From Syntrophobacter sp. DG_60 (GTDB lineage: Bacteria > Desulfobacterota > Desulfofervidia > Desulfofervidales > DG-60), in NCBI GenBank assembly GCA_001304365.1, contig LJNA01000033.1:1-13845 (forward strand): DNA of 13,845 nucleotides, in the 5' to 3' direction. Each line of letters begins with the position of its first letter. Position 1 is the stretch's first letter. The notes beneath the pieces are model-generated. The model had not been told where the DNA came from, searched no databases, and was given only the letters and a program-made list of their open reading frames with translations. Shown one piece after another: positions 5,541 through 13,102 of the stretch. The position numbers and the translations under genes are program-made.

Positions 5541-6233
5541 ATGCAATACTACCCTGTAAACTTAGATTTAAAGGGAAAAAGCTGTTTGGTGATAGGGGGT
5601 GGAGAGGTTGCCTTTAGGAAGGTTGAAAGACTCCTGGAATGTGGTGCCAATGTGAAGGTAGTAGCCCCTAAATTGGGGGCAAGGATAAAGGAACTCATTA
5701 AAGAAAGAAAAATAGAATATTTAGGGACTAAATATAAAAAAGAATTTTTAAAAAATGCATTTTTGGTGATTGGCGCTACTAATAATCAAACACTTAATGC
5801 CCATATTAGCGAAGAAGCTTATAATGCCCATATTCTTTGTAACATTGTTGACCAACCTGAAAGGTGCAGTTTTATTGTGCCAGCAGTAATAGTAAGGGGT
5901 GACCTAACTATTGCTATTTCCACCTCAGGAAGGAGCCCTGCATTGGCCAGAAAGATGCGTTTAGATTTAGAAAAGTCCTTTGGTATGGAATATGCTGTCT
6001 TTCTAGAGCTTATGGGAAGGATTAGAAACAAGATATTAAAAAGCGTAAATGGACAGAAGACACGGAAGCAACTGTTTAAAAAAATCATCGATTCTGATAT
6101 ATTAACATGGTTAAAGAATAAAGAATTTTCAAAAATAGATGCATACCTTAAAAAAACACTGGGGGTGAATCTAGATTTTTCTGACGGCTTACAAAGCAAG
6201 CAGTTATTTTCTAACTCTAAAAAGACTGACTAA
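5541..6233 (+). CDS. Precorrin-2 dehydrogenase / sirohydrochlorin ferrochelatase (CysG N-terminal/Met8-like)
   Basis: 230 residues. The N-terminal Rossmann motif is VIGGGEVAFRK (18-27); GATN follows at 79-82, then NIVDQPERC (101-109, with the catalytic-type Asp104) and STSGRSPALARK (127-138). This is the NAD-dependent precorrin-2 dehydrogenase/ferrochelatase module that makes sirohydrochlorin and sirohaem, found as Met8 in yeast and as the N-terminal half of CysG. The methyltransferase half of CysG is absent, so precorrin-2 must be made by a separate enzyme elsewhere. The gene lies 9 bp after the glycosyltransferase and upstream of ccsA and hemA, consistent with tetrapyrrole supply. Only a weak AGGA ribosome site precedes the ATG. 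The C-terminal tail after about 215 is low-complexity polar sequence. Confidence 0.88.
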   Translation: MQYYPVNLDLKGKSCLVIGGGEVAFRKVERLLECGANVKVVAPKLGARIKELIKERKIEYLGTKYKKEFLKNAFLVIGATNNQTLNAHISEEAYNAHILCNIVDQPERCSFIVPAVIVRGDLTIAISTSGRSPALARKMRLDLEKSFGMEYAVFLELMGRIRNKILKSVNGQKTRKQLFKKIIDSDILTWLKNKEFSKIDAYLKKTLGVNLDFSDGLQSKQLFSNSKKTD

Positions 6234-6306
6234 TACTAGCTAAATGGGGTTTGGGACGGAACTCCGATGTCAAAAATGGTATTTTATATAGGCAATTTCC
6301 ACAACG

Positions 6307-7113
6307 ATGGATAAGTTTTTTTATCAACTGGCCTTGATGGGTTATGGGGTGGCTATGGTGGGTTTTTTCATCTATCTTTTACGCCCACAGCACTCAGTAT
6401 CTCGAATTGCTACATTAGTACTTTTGTGTAGCTTCTCTTTCCATAGCATTGGTTTAGGAATTTCTTGGATAAGTCTCGGTTATTTCCCTTTTACCACTAT
6501 AAAAAGTTCATTGTCCTTCATTGCCTGGCTACTGGTTATCATATATTTAATCTTTGGATGGCGGCTTGCTATCTTGGGTACCTTCCTTTCACCACTTATT
6601 GTAGGTCTTATGCTCTTGTCTAAGGTAGTCCCTGCCATTGCAGAACCACGCCCTTTAATTAAGGGTTTTTGGTTAAGTCTCCATATTGGCTTTTCCTTGA
6701 TTGGTGATGCATTTTTGGCATTGGCATTTTGCGCAGGGGTTATGTACCTTGTTCAAGAAAGGCATATTAAAAAAAAGAGATTAGGAGGTCTTTATCAACG
6801 ACTCCCCTCGCTCACTTTACTGGACGATTTGAATCATAAAGCATTGATATGGGGTTTTTCTACGCTTACATTAGGTCTTATATTGGGAGCCCTTTATGCT
6901 CAGTGGATAAGAGGGCATTATTGGGCATGGGATCCAAAAGAGGTATGGTCAGGCATTACTTGGCTTGTTTATGCTATCCTTATCCACGAACGCCTGGCAG
7001 TGGGATGGAGGGGTAGGCGAGCAGCCATAATCTCCATTATTGGCTTTATGTTTTTATTATTTACCTTTTTGGGGGTAAATTATTTACTTAAAAGCTACCA
7101 TGTATTTAAATGA
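6307..7113 (+). CDS. ccsA: Cytochrome c biogenesis protein CcsA (ResC/HemX-like)
   Basis: 268 residues, about eight hydrophobic helices. The tryptophan-rich haem-handling motif WAWDPKEVWS (206-215) is intact. Histidines expected to bind haem are at 46 (FHSIG), 126 (LHIGFS) and 227 (IHERLAVGWRG). This is the CcsA/ResC channel of the system II cytochrome c maturation pathway, which brings haem across the membrane. The related HemX proteins encoded beside hemA share this fold, so a role in controlling HemA level is the alternative. The 3' end overlaps hemA by 4 bp (ATGA), indicating translational coupling. No Shine-Dalgarno is visible before the ATG, and an in-frame stop at 6289-6291 excludes an upstream start. 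Confidence 0.86.
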   Translation: MDKFFYQLALMGYGVAMVGFFIYLLRPQHSVSRIATLVLLCSFSFHSIGLGISWISLGYFPFTTIKSSLSFIAWLLVIIYLIFGWRLAILGTFLSPLIVGLMLLSKVVPAIAEPRPLIKGFWLSLHIGFSLIGDAFLALAFCAGVMYLVQERHIKKKRLGGLYQRLPSLTLLDDLNHKALIWGFSTLTLGLILGALYAQWIRGHYWAWDPKEVWSGITWLVYAILIHERLAVGWRGRRAAIISIIGFMFLLFTFLGVNYLLKSYHVFK

Positions 7114-8408
7114 GAGATAAGAAGATTGTTCTGATTGGTTTAAATCATAAAACTGCACCAATAGAGCTGAGGGAGCGTCTAGCAACCAGTGACAATTATG
7201 AGATCCTGCGCCAAGTAATGCAACTGCCACCTGTTAAAGAAGCTTTGTTTTTGTCTACTTGCAATCGAATAGAAATTACAATCACCACGGAGGAAGAACC
7301 TGAGGGTGCTATCAAAACCATAAAAAACTTCTTAGCTCAGTATAACCAAATAGATTTAAAGGACTTTGAAAACTCTATCTATACTTATCTTGACGCAGAT
7401 GCGGTAAAACACCTGTTTTTGGTAGCTTCTAGTTTAGATTCTATGGTAATAGGAGAACCACAAATTTTGGGACAAATCAAGGAGGCATATCGCCTTTCTC
7501 TTAAACAGCGTGTAGCAGGTCCTATTCTCAATCGCTTGTTACATAAGGCATTCTCGGTCGCAAAGCGAGTGCGCACAGAGACTGAGTTGGCCCATCATGC
7601 TGTATCCATTAGTTATGCAGCAGTAGAGCTGGCAAAGAAGATATTTGGTGATTTAAATGGGAAACACATCTTGCTTATAGGGGCTGGAGAGATGGCCGAA
7701 CTGGCAGTGCGCCACCTCTTAGGCAGTGGGGTAAAAGATATTGTGATAGCCAACCGTACATTAGAACGGGCAGTGGAGCTTTCAAAAGAATTTAATGGAA
7801 GGCCTATTTCTCTGACGGAAATAAGTGATTATCTTGCTTGGACAGATATTGTCGTTAGCTCTACAGGTGCCCCTCATTTCGTTATCCATTATGATCATAT
7901 AAAAGGGGTAATGAGGCAACGTAAAAATCGTCCGATTTTCTTTATTGACATTGCTGTTCCTCGTGATATAGACCCCAAATTAAATGACTTAGACAATGTT
8001 TATCTTTACAATATTGATGATCTTCAAGATATAATAGAAATACATAAGCATGTGCGACAAAAGGAGGCACGGAAGGCAGAACGGATTGTAGAAGAAGAAG
8101 TTATCAGGTTTAAATGGTGGTTAGAAACCTTAGAGGCAGTGCCTATCATTGTATTGCTTAAAAAGAAGTTAGAAGAAATTAGGCAGAAGGAGTTGAGTAA
8201 GACCTTGAAAAACTTAAAGCACCTATCTGAAGAAGATAAGGAGGCAATAAAAGTGATGACCAATGCTATGGTAAAGAAGATCCTTCATGACCCTATCACA
8301 TTCCTGAAAAAGGGAGAAAAACGGCCAAAAGTAGACCTTTATTTAGATCTCGCCCGTAAGCTTTTTAATTTAGATGAAATTAGTCAAGAAGAAGATTATC
8401 ATAAGTAA
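7110..8408 (+). CDS. hemA: Glutamyl-tRNA reductase HemA
   Basis: 432 residues, normal for the family. LIGLNHKTAPIELRE opens the catalytic domain, and STCNRIEI carries the active-site Cys51. GEPQILGQIKEAY lies at 115-127, and the NADPH Rossmann motif LLIGAGEMAELA at 188-199 is followed by the helical dimerisation domain. It reduces glutamyl-tRNA to glutamate-1-semialdehyde, the committed step of C5-pathway tetrapyrrole synthesis. The start codon overlaps the ccsA stop. The stop codon is embedded in the Shine-Dalgarno of the following tatA, so the block ccsA-hemA-tatA is tightly coupled. Confidence 0.96.
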   Translation: MRDKKIVLIGLNHKTAPIELRERLATSDNYEILRQVMQLPPVKEALFLSTCNRIEITITTEEEPEGAIKTIKNFLAQYNQIDLKDFENSIYTYLDADAVKHLFLVASSLDSMVIGEPQILGQIKEAYRLSLKQRVAGPILNRLLHKAFSVAKRVRTETELAHHAVSISYAAVELAKKIFGDLNGKHILLIGAGEMAELAVRHLLGSGVKDIVIANRTLERAVELSKEFNGRPISLTEISDYLAWTDIVVSSTGAPHFVIHYDHIKGVMRQRKNRPIFFIDIAVPRDIDPKLNDLDNVYLYNIDDLQDIIEIHKHVRQKEARKAERIVEEEVIRFKWWLETLEAVPIIVLLKKKLEEIRQKELSKTLKNLKHLSEEDKEAIKVMTNAMVKKILHDPITFLKKGEKRPKVDLYLDLARKLFNLDEISQEEDYHK

Positions 8409-8419
8409 GGAGGTATGCT

Positions 8420-8614
8420 ACGTTTCATATTGGTTTTACAGAATTTATTCTAATTTCTCTTATCATCTTGGTAATCTTTGGTGCTAAGCGCTTGCCCGAT
8501 TTAGGGAAAGGGATTGGCATGAGCATTAAGAATTTTAAAAAGGCCTTAAAGGAGCCAACTGAAGTTAATATCACACCAAAAGATAAAGTAAAAGACCAGA
8601 AACAAGAGGAATAG
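8420..8614 (+). CDS. tatA: Twin-arginine translocase subunit TatA, apparent ACG start codon
   Basis: A 64-codon frame encodes FHIGFTEFILISLIILV as a short membrane helix. IFGAKRLPDLGKGIG follows, the hinge and amphipathic helix with the TatA FG and LPDLGK signatures, then a charged tail (KDKVKDQKQEE). It is the pore-forming subunit of the Tat export system. In this frame no ATG, GTG or TTG lies between the upstream gene and the helix. The codon exactly where TatA's initiator Met is expected is ACG (8420-8422), with GGAGG (8409-8413) six bases upstream. The nearby ATG at 8415 is in another frame, stops after 12 codons and abuts the ribosome site. The last 44 bp overlap the convergent kinase-like gene. 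Confidence 0.82.
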   Translation, partial: TFHIGFTEFILISLIILVIFGAKRLPDLGKGIGMSIKNFKKALKEPTEVNITPKDKVKDQKQEE

Positions 8615-9128
8615 TTAGGGCATCATCTATTGGAGAGAATAGTTCACTGAGAACAGCTGCGCTTGCACCCAAAATGGCAATGGGCCAGTGATAAAAAAAC
8701 AGGGTAAGCAAACAACAGACAAGAAAATTGCTTAGGGAGCCCCCTAATGTTTTGGTTTGCCAGATCCTTTTGAGAGGGATGTAGTATCCTGCAATAGCAG
8801 CTATAGGGTCTCCTAATGTTAAATATAGCAAGGCGCAAACAGCTATTTTCTTAGGAAAAATATAGATGGTTAAAGTAACTGCAGCCAGATAATAAACAGT
8901 GCTTGTAAGAGAGGCATATTCTCCCTTTTTAAAAAGTGTGCTAAAATGGTTCAGAAACCACCGATTGAATGGAGGCAGAAGAAGTCTAAGGGCATCTATT
9001 AATAAGGCACAGAGAAATAAACAGAATGTAATAAAAGCAGCCAATTTTTGAGAAAAATGACTAAAATAATAAATAATAGGGATTAAGGTACCCAGAAGAT
9101 GCCAGAATTTGCGTGCCCAAAGATTCAT
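8571..9128 (-). CDS. Dolichol/diacylglycerol kinase-like membrane protein (CTP-dependent type)
   Basis: 185 residues with about six hydrophobic helices. Conserved pieces of the SEC59/DGK1/VTE5-type CTP-dependent kinase family are seen in order: RKFWHLLG at the N-terminus, KGEYASLTSTVYYL (68-81), GDPIAAIAG (106-114), KTLGGSLSNF (126-135), ELF (162-164) and DDALTIPLVSG (168-178). Family members phosphorylate polyprenols, diacylglycerol or phytol in membranes; here undecaprenol or diacylglycerol recycling is plausible but not shown. No ribosome site precedes the ATG at 9128, yet the family's RK-H motif sits right behind it, so the start is probably right. Its 3' end overlaps tatA on the opposite strand, and it diverges from the TPR/SLH gene. 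Confidence 0.8.
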   Translation of the reverse strand: MNLWARKFWHLLGTLIPIIYYFSHFSQKLAAFITFCLFLCALLIDALRLLLPPFNRWFLNHFSTLFKKGEYASLTSTVYYLAAVTLTIYIFPKKIAVCALLYLTLGDPIAAIAGYYIPLKRIWQTKTLGGSLSNFLVCCLLTLFFYHWPIAILGASAAVLSELFSPIDDALTIPLVSGLLLYLLV

Positions 9129-9170
9129 AGCAAAAATGTAACTTTAAATCCCTTAAAAGTCAAAGGTAAA

Positions 9171-10247
9171 ATGTTAATAGGCTTTATTGTGTTTTTAGGA
9201 TTGATTTCTTTATTGGTAAATAACTGTGGTTCTAGGAGATACCCTTTAGAGACAAAACTCTCTGTACCAACACATCATATAGAAGTGGGCATGATCTTCT
9301 TAGAAAAAGGCAAGCTGGATGATGCAAAACGTGAATTTCAACTGGCTTTAGAAATGGTCCCCACAGCAGTAAAGGCCTATGTTGGGCTAGCCTTAATATC
9401 TGCTCAAAAGGGGAATGAAAAGGAAGCCTGGGAACATTTAAAAAAAGCCGAAGCGCTTGCTAAAAATGATGAAGATAAATTAGGTATGCTTGTAGGTAAG
9501 ATTCGCCTTGCTGATTTGCTTTATTCTCCCGAGCTTTTGTCCTTAGCTAAGGGGGCCTTTAACGAGGTCATGGTCCTTAGACCAGGATATGCACCCGCCT
9601 GTTTTTATATGGCTCAAGTATATGAACATGCCTTCATGTTTAAAGACGCTAAGTCGTTGTTAAATAGCGTTTTAAATTCAGAGAACCCTTTAGCTTTGCA
9701 AGCTTACAATAAATTGGATAGGTTAGAGAAGATTCAAATAGCACAACCAATAAGCCTATTGGCCAAGGAGATTGGCTTGAAGGATAGAGTTACTAAGGCT
9801 GAGATGGCTGCTTTATTGACGCACGAGCTGAAGTTGCCCCAAATTTTAGAGATTGGCCAAGTATCAAATATGGTACTAAAGGACATTGGTAATCAGCGAT
9901 TTGGGGAAGAGATTGAACTCATAGTCCCTTTAGGGATAAAAGAATTATCTGCTACCGTTGATGGTTATTTTGATCCAGAGATAGTGGTTACCAAAGCGAG
10001 TTTTTGTCAAATTGCTGAAAGTATATTGTTCAAACTGACAGGTGCTCAAATCGGGTTTAAAAACCTGCGCTCCCCTTATAAAGACCTTAAGGCCAAGCAG
10101 CCTTATTACAATGCCTGCATGATTTGTTTGATCAAAGGCATTGTTGTCCCTAAAAACAGAGCTAAATTTGGCCCCCTTGTGCCTGTCTCTGGAGCAGATG
10201 TTTTGTTAGGTCTTAGGCGCTTACGCGAAGAGGCAAGACTATTTTAG
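9171..10247 (+). CDS. TPR and SLH-like repeat protein, probable envelope lipoprotein
   Basis: 358 residues from the chosen start. A hydrophobic N-terminal segment (2-16) is followed by Cys19 in LVNNCGS, a plausible but non-standard lipobox since small residues at -1 and -3 are missing. TPR-like helices run from about 35 to 200 (EKGKLDDAKREFQLALEMVP; KGNEKEAWEHLKKAEALA). The C-terminal part has S-layer-homology-like repeats: RVTKAEMAALLTHEL, then LSATVDGYFDPEIVVTKASF, then YKDLKAKQPYYNACMICLI with KGIVVP. It is likely secreted and bound to the envelope, perhaps to cell-wall polymer. A longer frame opens at 9099, but the ATG at 9171 has AAAGGT before it, starts right at the signal segment and avoids overlap with the divergent gene. 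Confidence 0.78.
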   Translation: MLIGFIVFLGLISLLVNNCGSRRYPLETKLSVPTHHIEVGMIFLEKGKLDDAKREFQLALEMVPTAVKAYVGLALISAQKGNEKEAWEHLKKAEALAKNDEDKLGMLVGKIRLADLLYSPELLSLAKGAFNEVMVLRPGYAPACFYMAQVYEHAFMFKDAKSLLNSVLNSENPLALQAYNKLDRLEKIQIAQPISLLAKEIGLKDRVTKAEMAALLTHELKLPQILEIGQVSNMVLKDIGNQRFGEEIELIVPLGIKELSATVDGYFDPEIVVTKASFCQIAESILFKLTGAQIGFKNLRSPYKDLKAKQPYYNACMICLIKGIVVPKNRAKFGPLVPVSGADVLLGLRRLREEARLF

Positions 10248-10368
10248 CTAATCAGTAATCGTTCACCGCAGAGAAAAATAAGAATTTTAAAAATGCTCTG
10301 CTTTTGTGCTCTGTGATCTCTACGTTCTCTGCGGTAAATAGAAAAATGATGAACGGCTGCGCTAATCA
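10247..10368. repeat. CTCTG-period palindromic element flanked by 8-bp direct repeats
   Basis: The interior has perfect 11-bp inverted arms, ACCGCAGAGAA (10265-10275) and TTCTCTGCGGT (10325-10335). Inside the right half a degenerate 9-bp unit recurs in phase (10308, 10317, 10326: GCTCTGTGA, TCTCTACGT, TCTCTGCGG), with another GCTCTG at 10295. An outer pair, CGTTC/GAACG, extends the symmetry. The whole is bounded by identical GCTAATCA at 10247-10254 and 10361-10368. It fills the gap between two convergent genes, and the direct repeats reach both TAG stops. CGCAGAGA-type intergenic repeats recur in many bacterial genomes, to my recollection, without an assigned function. Confidence 0.6.
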
Positions 10369-10853
10369 TCACGATGCCAATAAATCCTGAGAAATCGAGC
10401 ATTTTCTGTATATTTTATCTCTAGATCTCCTTTACATGCTCGCCCTATAGCCTCACCTATCCTCCTAGCAAGGTGATCATCTGTTAGATTGATAGTAATG
10501 CCTTTGTTATCTTCTTCTATATTGATTAGCCTTTTTAGAGGAGACTTTTCACTTTCTTCCTCTATCAAATTATTTATCAAATTTAAGATTTCTTCTTTAT
10601 GTGTGGTTAAGTATTTACCTGTAAGGAATACTATACCAGCAGGGTATCTATTTAAAATGCGTCTACAGGCTGGACAGATATATTCATCACCACTTATCTC
10701 CGCCTTTTTCTTTTCGGTTGGCCAAACCCAACGACCATCAAGATAAATGGCCTGACATACAGGGCATATCATACCATCTGGATACTTCCGACCTTCATAA
10801 TAGGGATCATGAATCTTTTCTTGGATTAATCTATCTTTTCTTAAAATGTTCAA
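10362..10853 (-). CDS. BCAM0308-family zinc-ribbon protein
   Basis: 163 residues. Two CxxC pairs at 30/33 (CPVC) and 60/63 (CPAC) form a zinc ribbon, framed by DRLIQEKIHDPY and the RILNRYPAGIVFLTG block. Conserved helices HKEEILNLINN and DDHLARRIGEAIGRA and a terminal strand FLRIYWHRD follow. This pattern matches the uncharacterised BCAM0308 family; I know no assigned biochemical role, and a nucleic-acid-binding zinc ribbon is only a guess. The start is TTG (10853), with AGGAGG five bases upstream; the only nearby ATG is out of frame and stops after two codons. It follows dxs after 16 bp in the same direction, so it is probably cotranscribed with dxs. Confidence 0.8.
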   Translation of the reverse strand: MNILRKDRLIQEKIHDPYYEGRKYPDGMICPVCQAIYLDGRWVWPTEKKKAEISGDEYICPACRRILNRYPAGIVFLTGKYLTTHKEEILNLINNLIEEESEKSPLKRLINIEEDNKGITINLTDDHLARRIGEAIGRACKGDLEIKYTENARFLRIYWHRDD

Positions 10854-10869
10854 TTCATCCTCCTATACT

Positions 10870-12793
10870 CTAAAATCTTTTTGAAATCAATTTTTTAACA
10901 TTGCTCTTTATTCCAAAGATTGAATAGGTTTCCTTTATAAATTTATAGATGCCTTCTACATGAAGATTATGCTTTTCCCGCAAGGTGGATTGTGGGCCAT
11001 GCTCAATAAATGCATCTGGTAAGCCTAAACATTTTACAGGAATTTGAATGTTTAATTCTTGAAGGGTCTCGATAACAGCGCTGCCGAATCCACCCATTAG
11101 TATATTTTCCTCTATGGTGATAATGCCTTTACAATTGGAAGATAATTTTGAAAGAAGAGATTTATCTATTGGTTTCACAAAACGCGCATTTACCAGGGTA
11201 GGATAAAATCCTTCTTCTTGTAACCTTCTTACAGCCTCTAATGCAGGATAAACCATGTGGCCAATGGCTAGAATAAGCAAGCCTTCTCCGAGTGTTAATA
11301 TTTCAGATTCTCCTATAGGTAATATTTTTAATGTTTTATCAAGCTCTACTCCCTGTCCCCTCCCACGTGGATAACGCAGGGCAATGGGGCCTTGGTATTC
11401 TATCGCAGTTTTTAGCATATGCCTTAGCTCATTTTCATCCTTAGGAGACATTATTATCATGTTGGGGATGATACGGAGATAAGAAAGGTCAAATGATCCA
11501 TGGTGCGTTGGTCCATCTTCCCCTACAACCCCACCACGGTCTATTGCAAATACTACTGGCAATCCTTGAAGGCAAACATCGTGGATAATATGCCCTCTGG
11601 AGGAATGTAGAATATATAGCTACTACTGGCTTTAGTCCCTGTGTTGCCAATCCAGCAGCAAAGGTTACAGCATGTTGTTCAGCAATGCCCACATCAAAGA
11701 AACGTTCTGGGAAATGTTTTTTAAAGAGGCACAAGCCGGTACCCTCTGGCATGGCGGCAGTAATTCCAACAATCCGTTTATCGGTCTGGGCTAACCGAAC
11801 TAGTGTTTTTGCAAATATTTCTGTATAAGTGGGGTGTTTATCCCCTATTTTATGATTGATTTTGTATGGTGTTTCAGGGGTTATCTTAAATTTTCCTATA
11901 CCATGAAAAGAGGTAGGGTCTTGCTCTGCAGGCTTATATCCTTTTCCCTTTACTGTAAGCACATGTACCAAAATAGGCCCCTCCATTTGCTTTGCATGCT
12001 CAAATGTTCTAATAAGTGTCTCTAAGCGATGCCCATCGATAGGGCCTAGATAATCAAATTTAAGGGCCAAAAAGAGCATCCCTGGTGTGAATAGGGTCTT
12101 CAGTGAATCCTCACTCCTTTTTACAATATGAATAAAATTTTCACCACCTGGTAATGAGGATAGGAAACGTTCAATCTCCTTTTTAAAGCGGCGGAAGGTA
12201 CGACTTGTTAGTTTTCTGCTAAGGAATGAGGAAAGTGCACCTACATTGTGAGAAATAGACATCTCGTTGTCGTTTAATACCACAATTAAATTCCTTTCCA
12301 ATTCACCTGCTTGATTTAAGGCCTCAAAGGCCATGCCCCCTGTCATGGCCCCATCGCCAATTACTGCCACTACCTTGGCATTTTCCTGTTTAAGCTGTTT
12401 TGCTGTAGCAATCCCTAGAGCAGCTGAGACAGATGTGCTGGCATGACCTGTTGTAAAAACATCATAAATGCTTTCATTAGGGTTTGGAAATCCGCTGATA
12501 CCCCCAAATTGCCTTAATGTATAAAAAGAATCTCGTCTTCCTGTAAGGATCTTGTGGCAGTAACATTGGTGCCCTACATCCCAGATGATCTTATCCTTTG
12601 GGGTGTCAAATACATAATGTAAGGCAATGGTCAATTCCACTGCCCCCAAGTTAGGGGCCAAATGGCCTCCTGTCTTTGCCACTGTTTGAATGATCTCTTT
12701 CCTTATCTCTTTTGTAAGTTGTTTTAACTCTGGCAAAGACAGGGATTTTAAATCCTCAGGGCTATTGATCTTATCTAAGATATTTTTGTTCAT
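10870..12793 (-). pseudogene. dxs: 1-deoxy-D-xylulose-5-phosphate synthase, split by an apparent 8-nt deletion
   Basis: Two overlapping frames together give a full-length DXS of about 640 residues. The first part (12793 to about 11588) has GGHLAPNLG (42-50), the thiamine-diphosphate motif GDGAMTGG (146-153) with NDNEMSIS (174-181), and IAEQHA with the catalytic-type Glu372. It is in register to YSTFLQRAY, residue 402. The family continues RAYDQxxHDV, but here the DNA jumps from the Tyr codon to IIHDV in another frame, eight bases short, losing Asp-Gln. The rest (11589 to 10870) is intact through the C-terminal transketolase domain ([43 protein letters not shown]). DXS makes DXP from pyruvate and glyceraldehyde-3-phosphate at the head of the MEP pathway. 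With one lesion and everything else conserved, a sequencing or assembly error is as likely as a real mutation. Confidence 0.88.
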
Positions 12794-12841
12794 TGCTTCA
12801 TAGAAACTTATAAAATTTATTCTTTGCTGATATGGAAATCA

Positions 12842-13058
12842 TTAAATCCTAAATTCTAAGCACTAAATCCTAAACAAACCCAAATCTCAAAATTCAAAAC
12901 CTCATCTCTACTAACCTCTATTAATCTCTTCGTCTGTTTTGGTCATTTGAATTTTGATCATTCGAATTTGTTTAGAATTTCGGATTTAGTATTTAGTGCT
13001 TTATCGCCTCCATCATTTCTTAATCTTTACTAATCTCTATTTATCTCAATTATCTCCA
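12842..13058. repeat. Modular palindromic repeat with two blocks of 10-bp tandem units
   Basis: The 298-bp gap between ispA and dxs holds no gene. Three perfect inverted pairs nest in order: AAGCACTAAAT (12858-12868) with 12991-13001, CTAAACAAA (12870-12878) with 12967-12975, and TCAAAATTCAAA (12887-12898) with 12946-12957. The loop contains degenerate 10-bp units (ATCTCTACTA, ACCTCTATTA, ATCTCT) at about 12901-12930, and a second such block lies outside the right arm at 13018-13058. The right arm also carries TTTAGAATTTCGGATTTAG, which complements the left edge. It is an intergenic repeat of the AAATCCTAAATTC kind, sitting inside what should be one transcription unit. Confidence 0.6.
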
Positions 13059-13078
13059 GTTAAGTTTTGTTCATTATT

Positions 13079-13102
13079 ATTAATGTCTTCATTAATGTCT
13101 TC
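13079..13102. repeat. 12-bp perfect tandem duplication across the ispA stop
   Basis: ATTAATGTCTTC occurs twice head to tail (13079-13090 and 13091-13102). The right copy includes the ispA stop (TAA, complement of 13092-13094) and the codons before it. The left copy lies just after it, so the gene end appears duplicated in a multiple of three bases. Confidence 0.7.

Noticed and set aside
5819..6199. 126-codon minus-strand frame over the precorrin-2 dehydrogenase gene
   Set aside because: It is a shadow of a well-supported gene, with no motif of its own.
8415..8453. ATG at 8415 as the tatA start with a frameshift
   Set aside because: It is one base from the ribosome site and its frame ends after 12 codons. 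A shift would be needed with no slippery sequence, while ACG at 8420 fits spacing and alignment.
9099..9170. Longer N-terminus for the TPR/SLH protein
   Set aside because: The extra 24 residues precede the signal segment, overlap the divergent gene and lack a ribosome site.
11489..11587. C-terminal tail of the first dxs frame read as a real protein end ([12 protein letters not shown]...)
   Set aside because: It is out-of-frame translation past the deletion; the conserved DXS sequence continues in the other frame.
12842..13058. CRISPR array
   Set aside because: The repeated units are only about 10 bp, degenerate and without spacers, and no cas genes are nearby.
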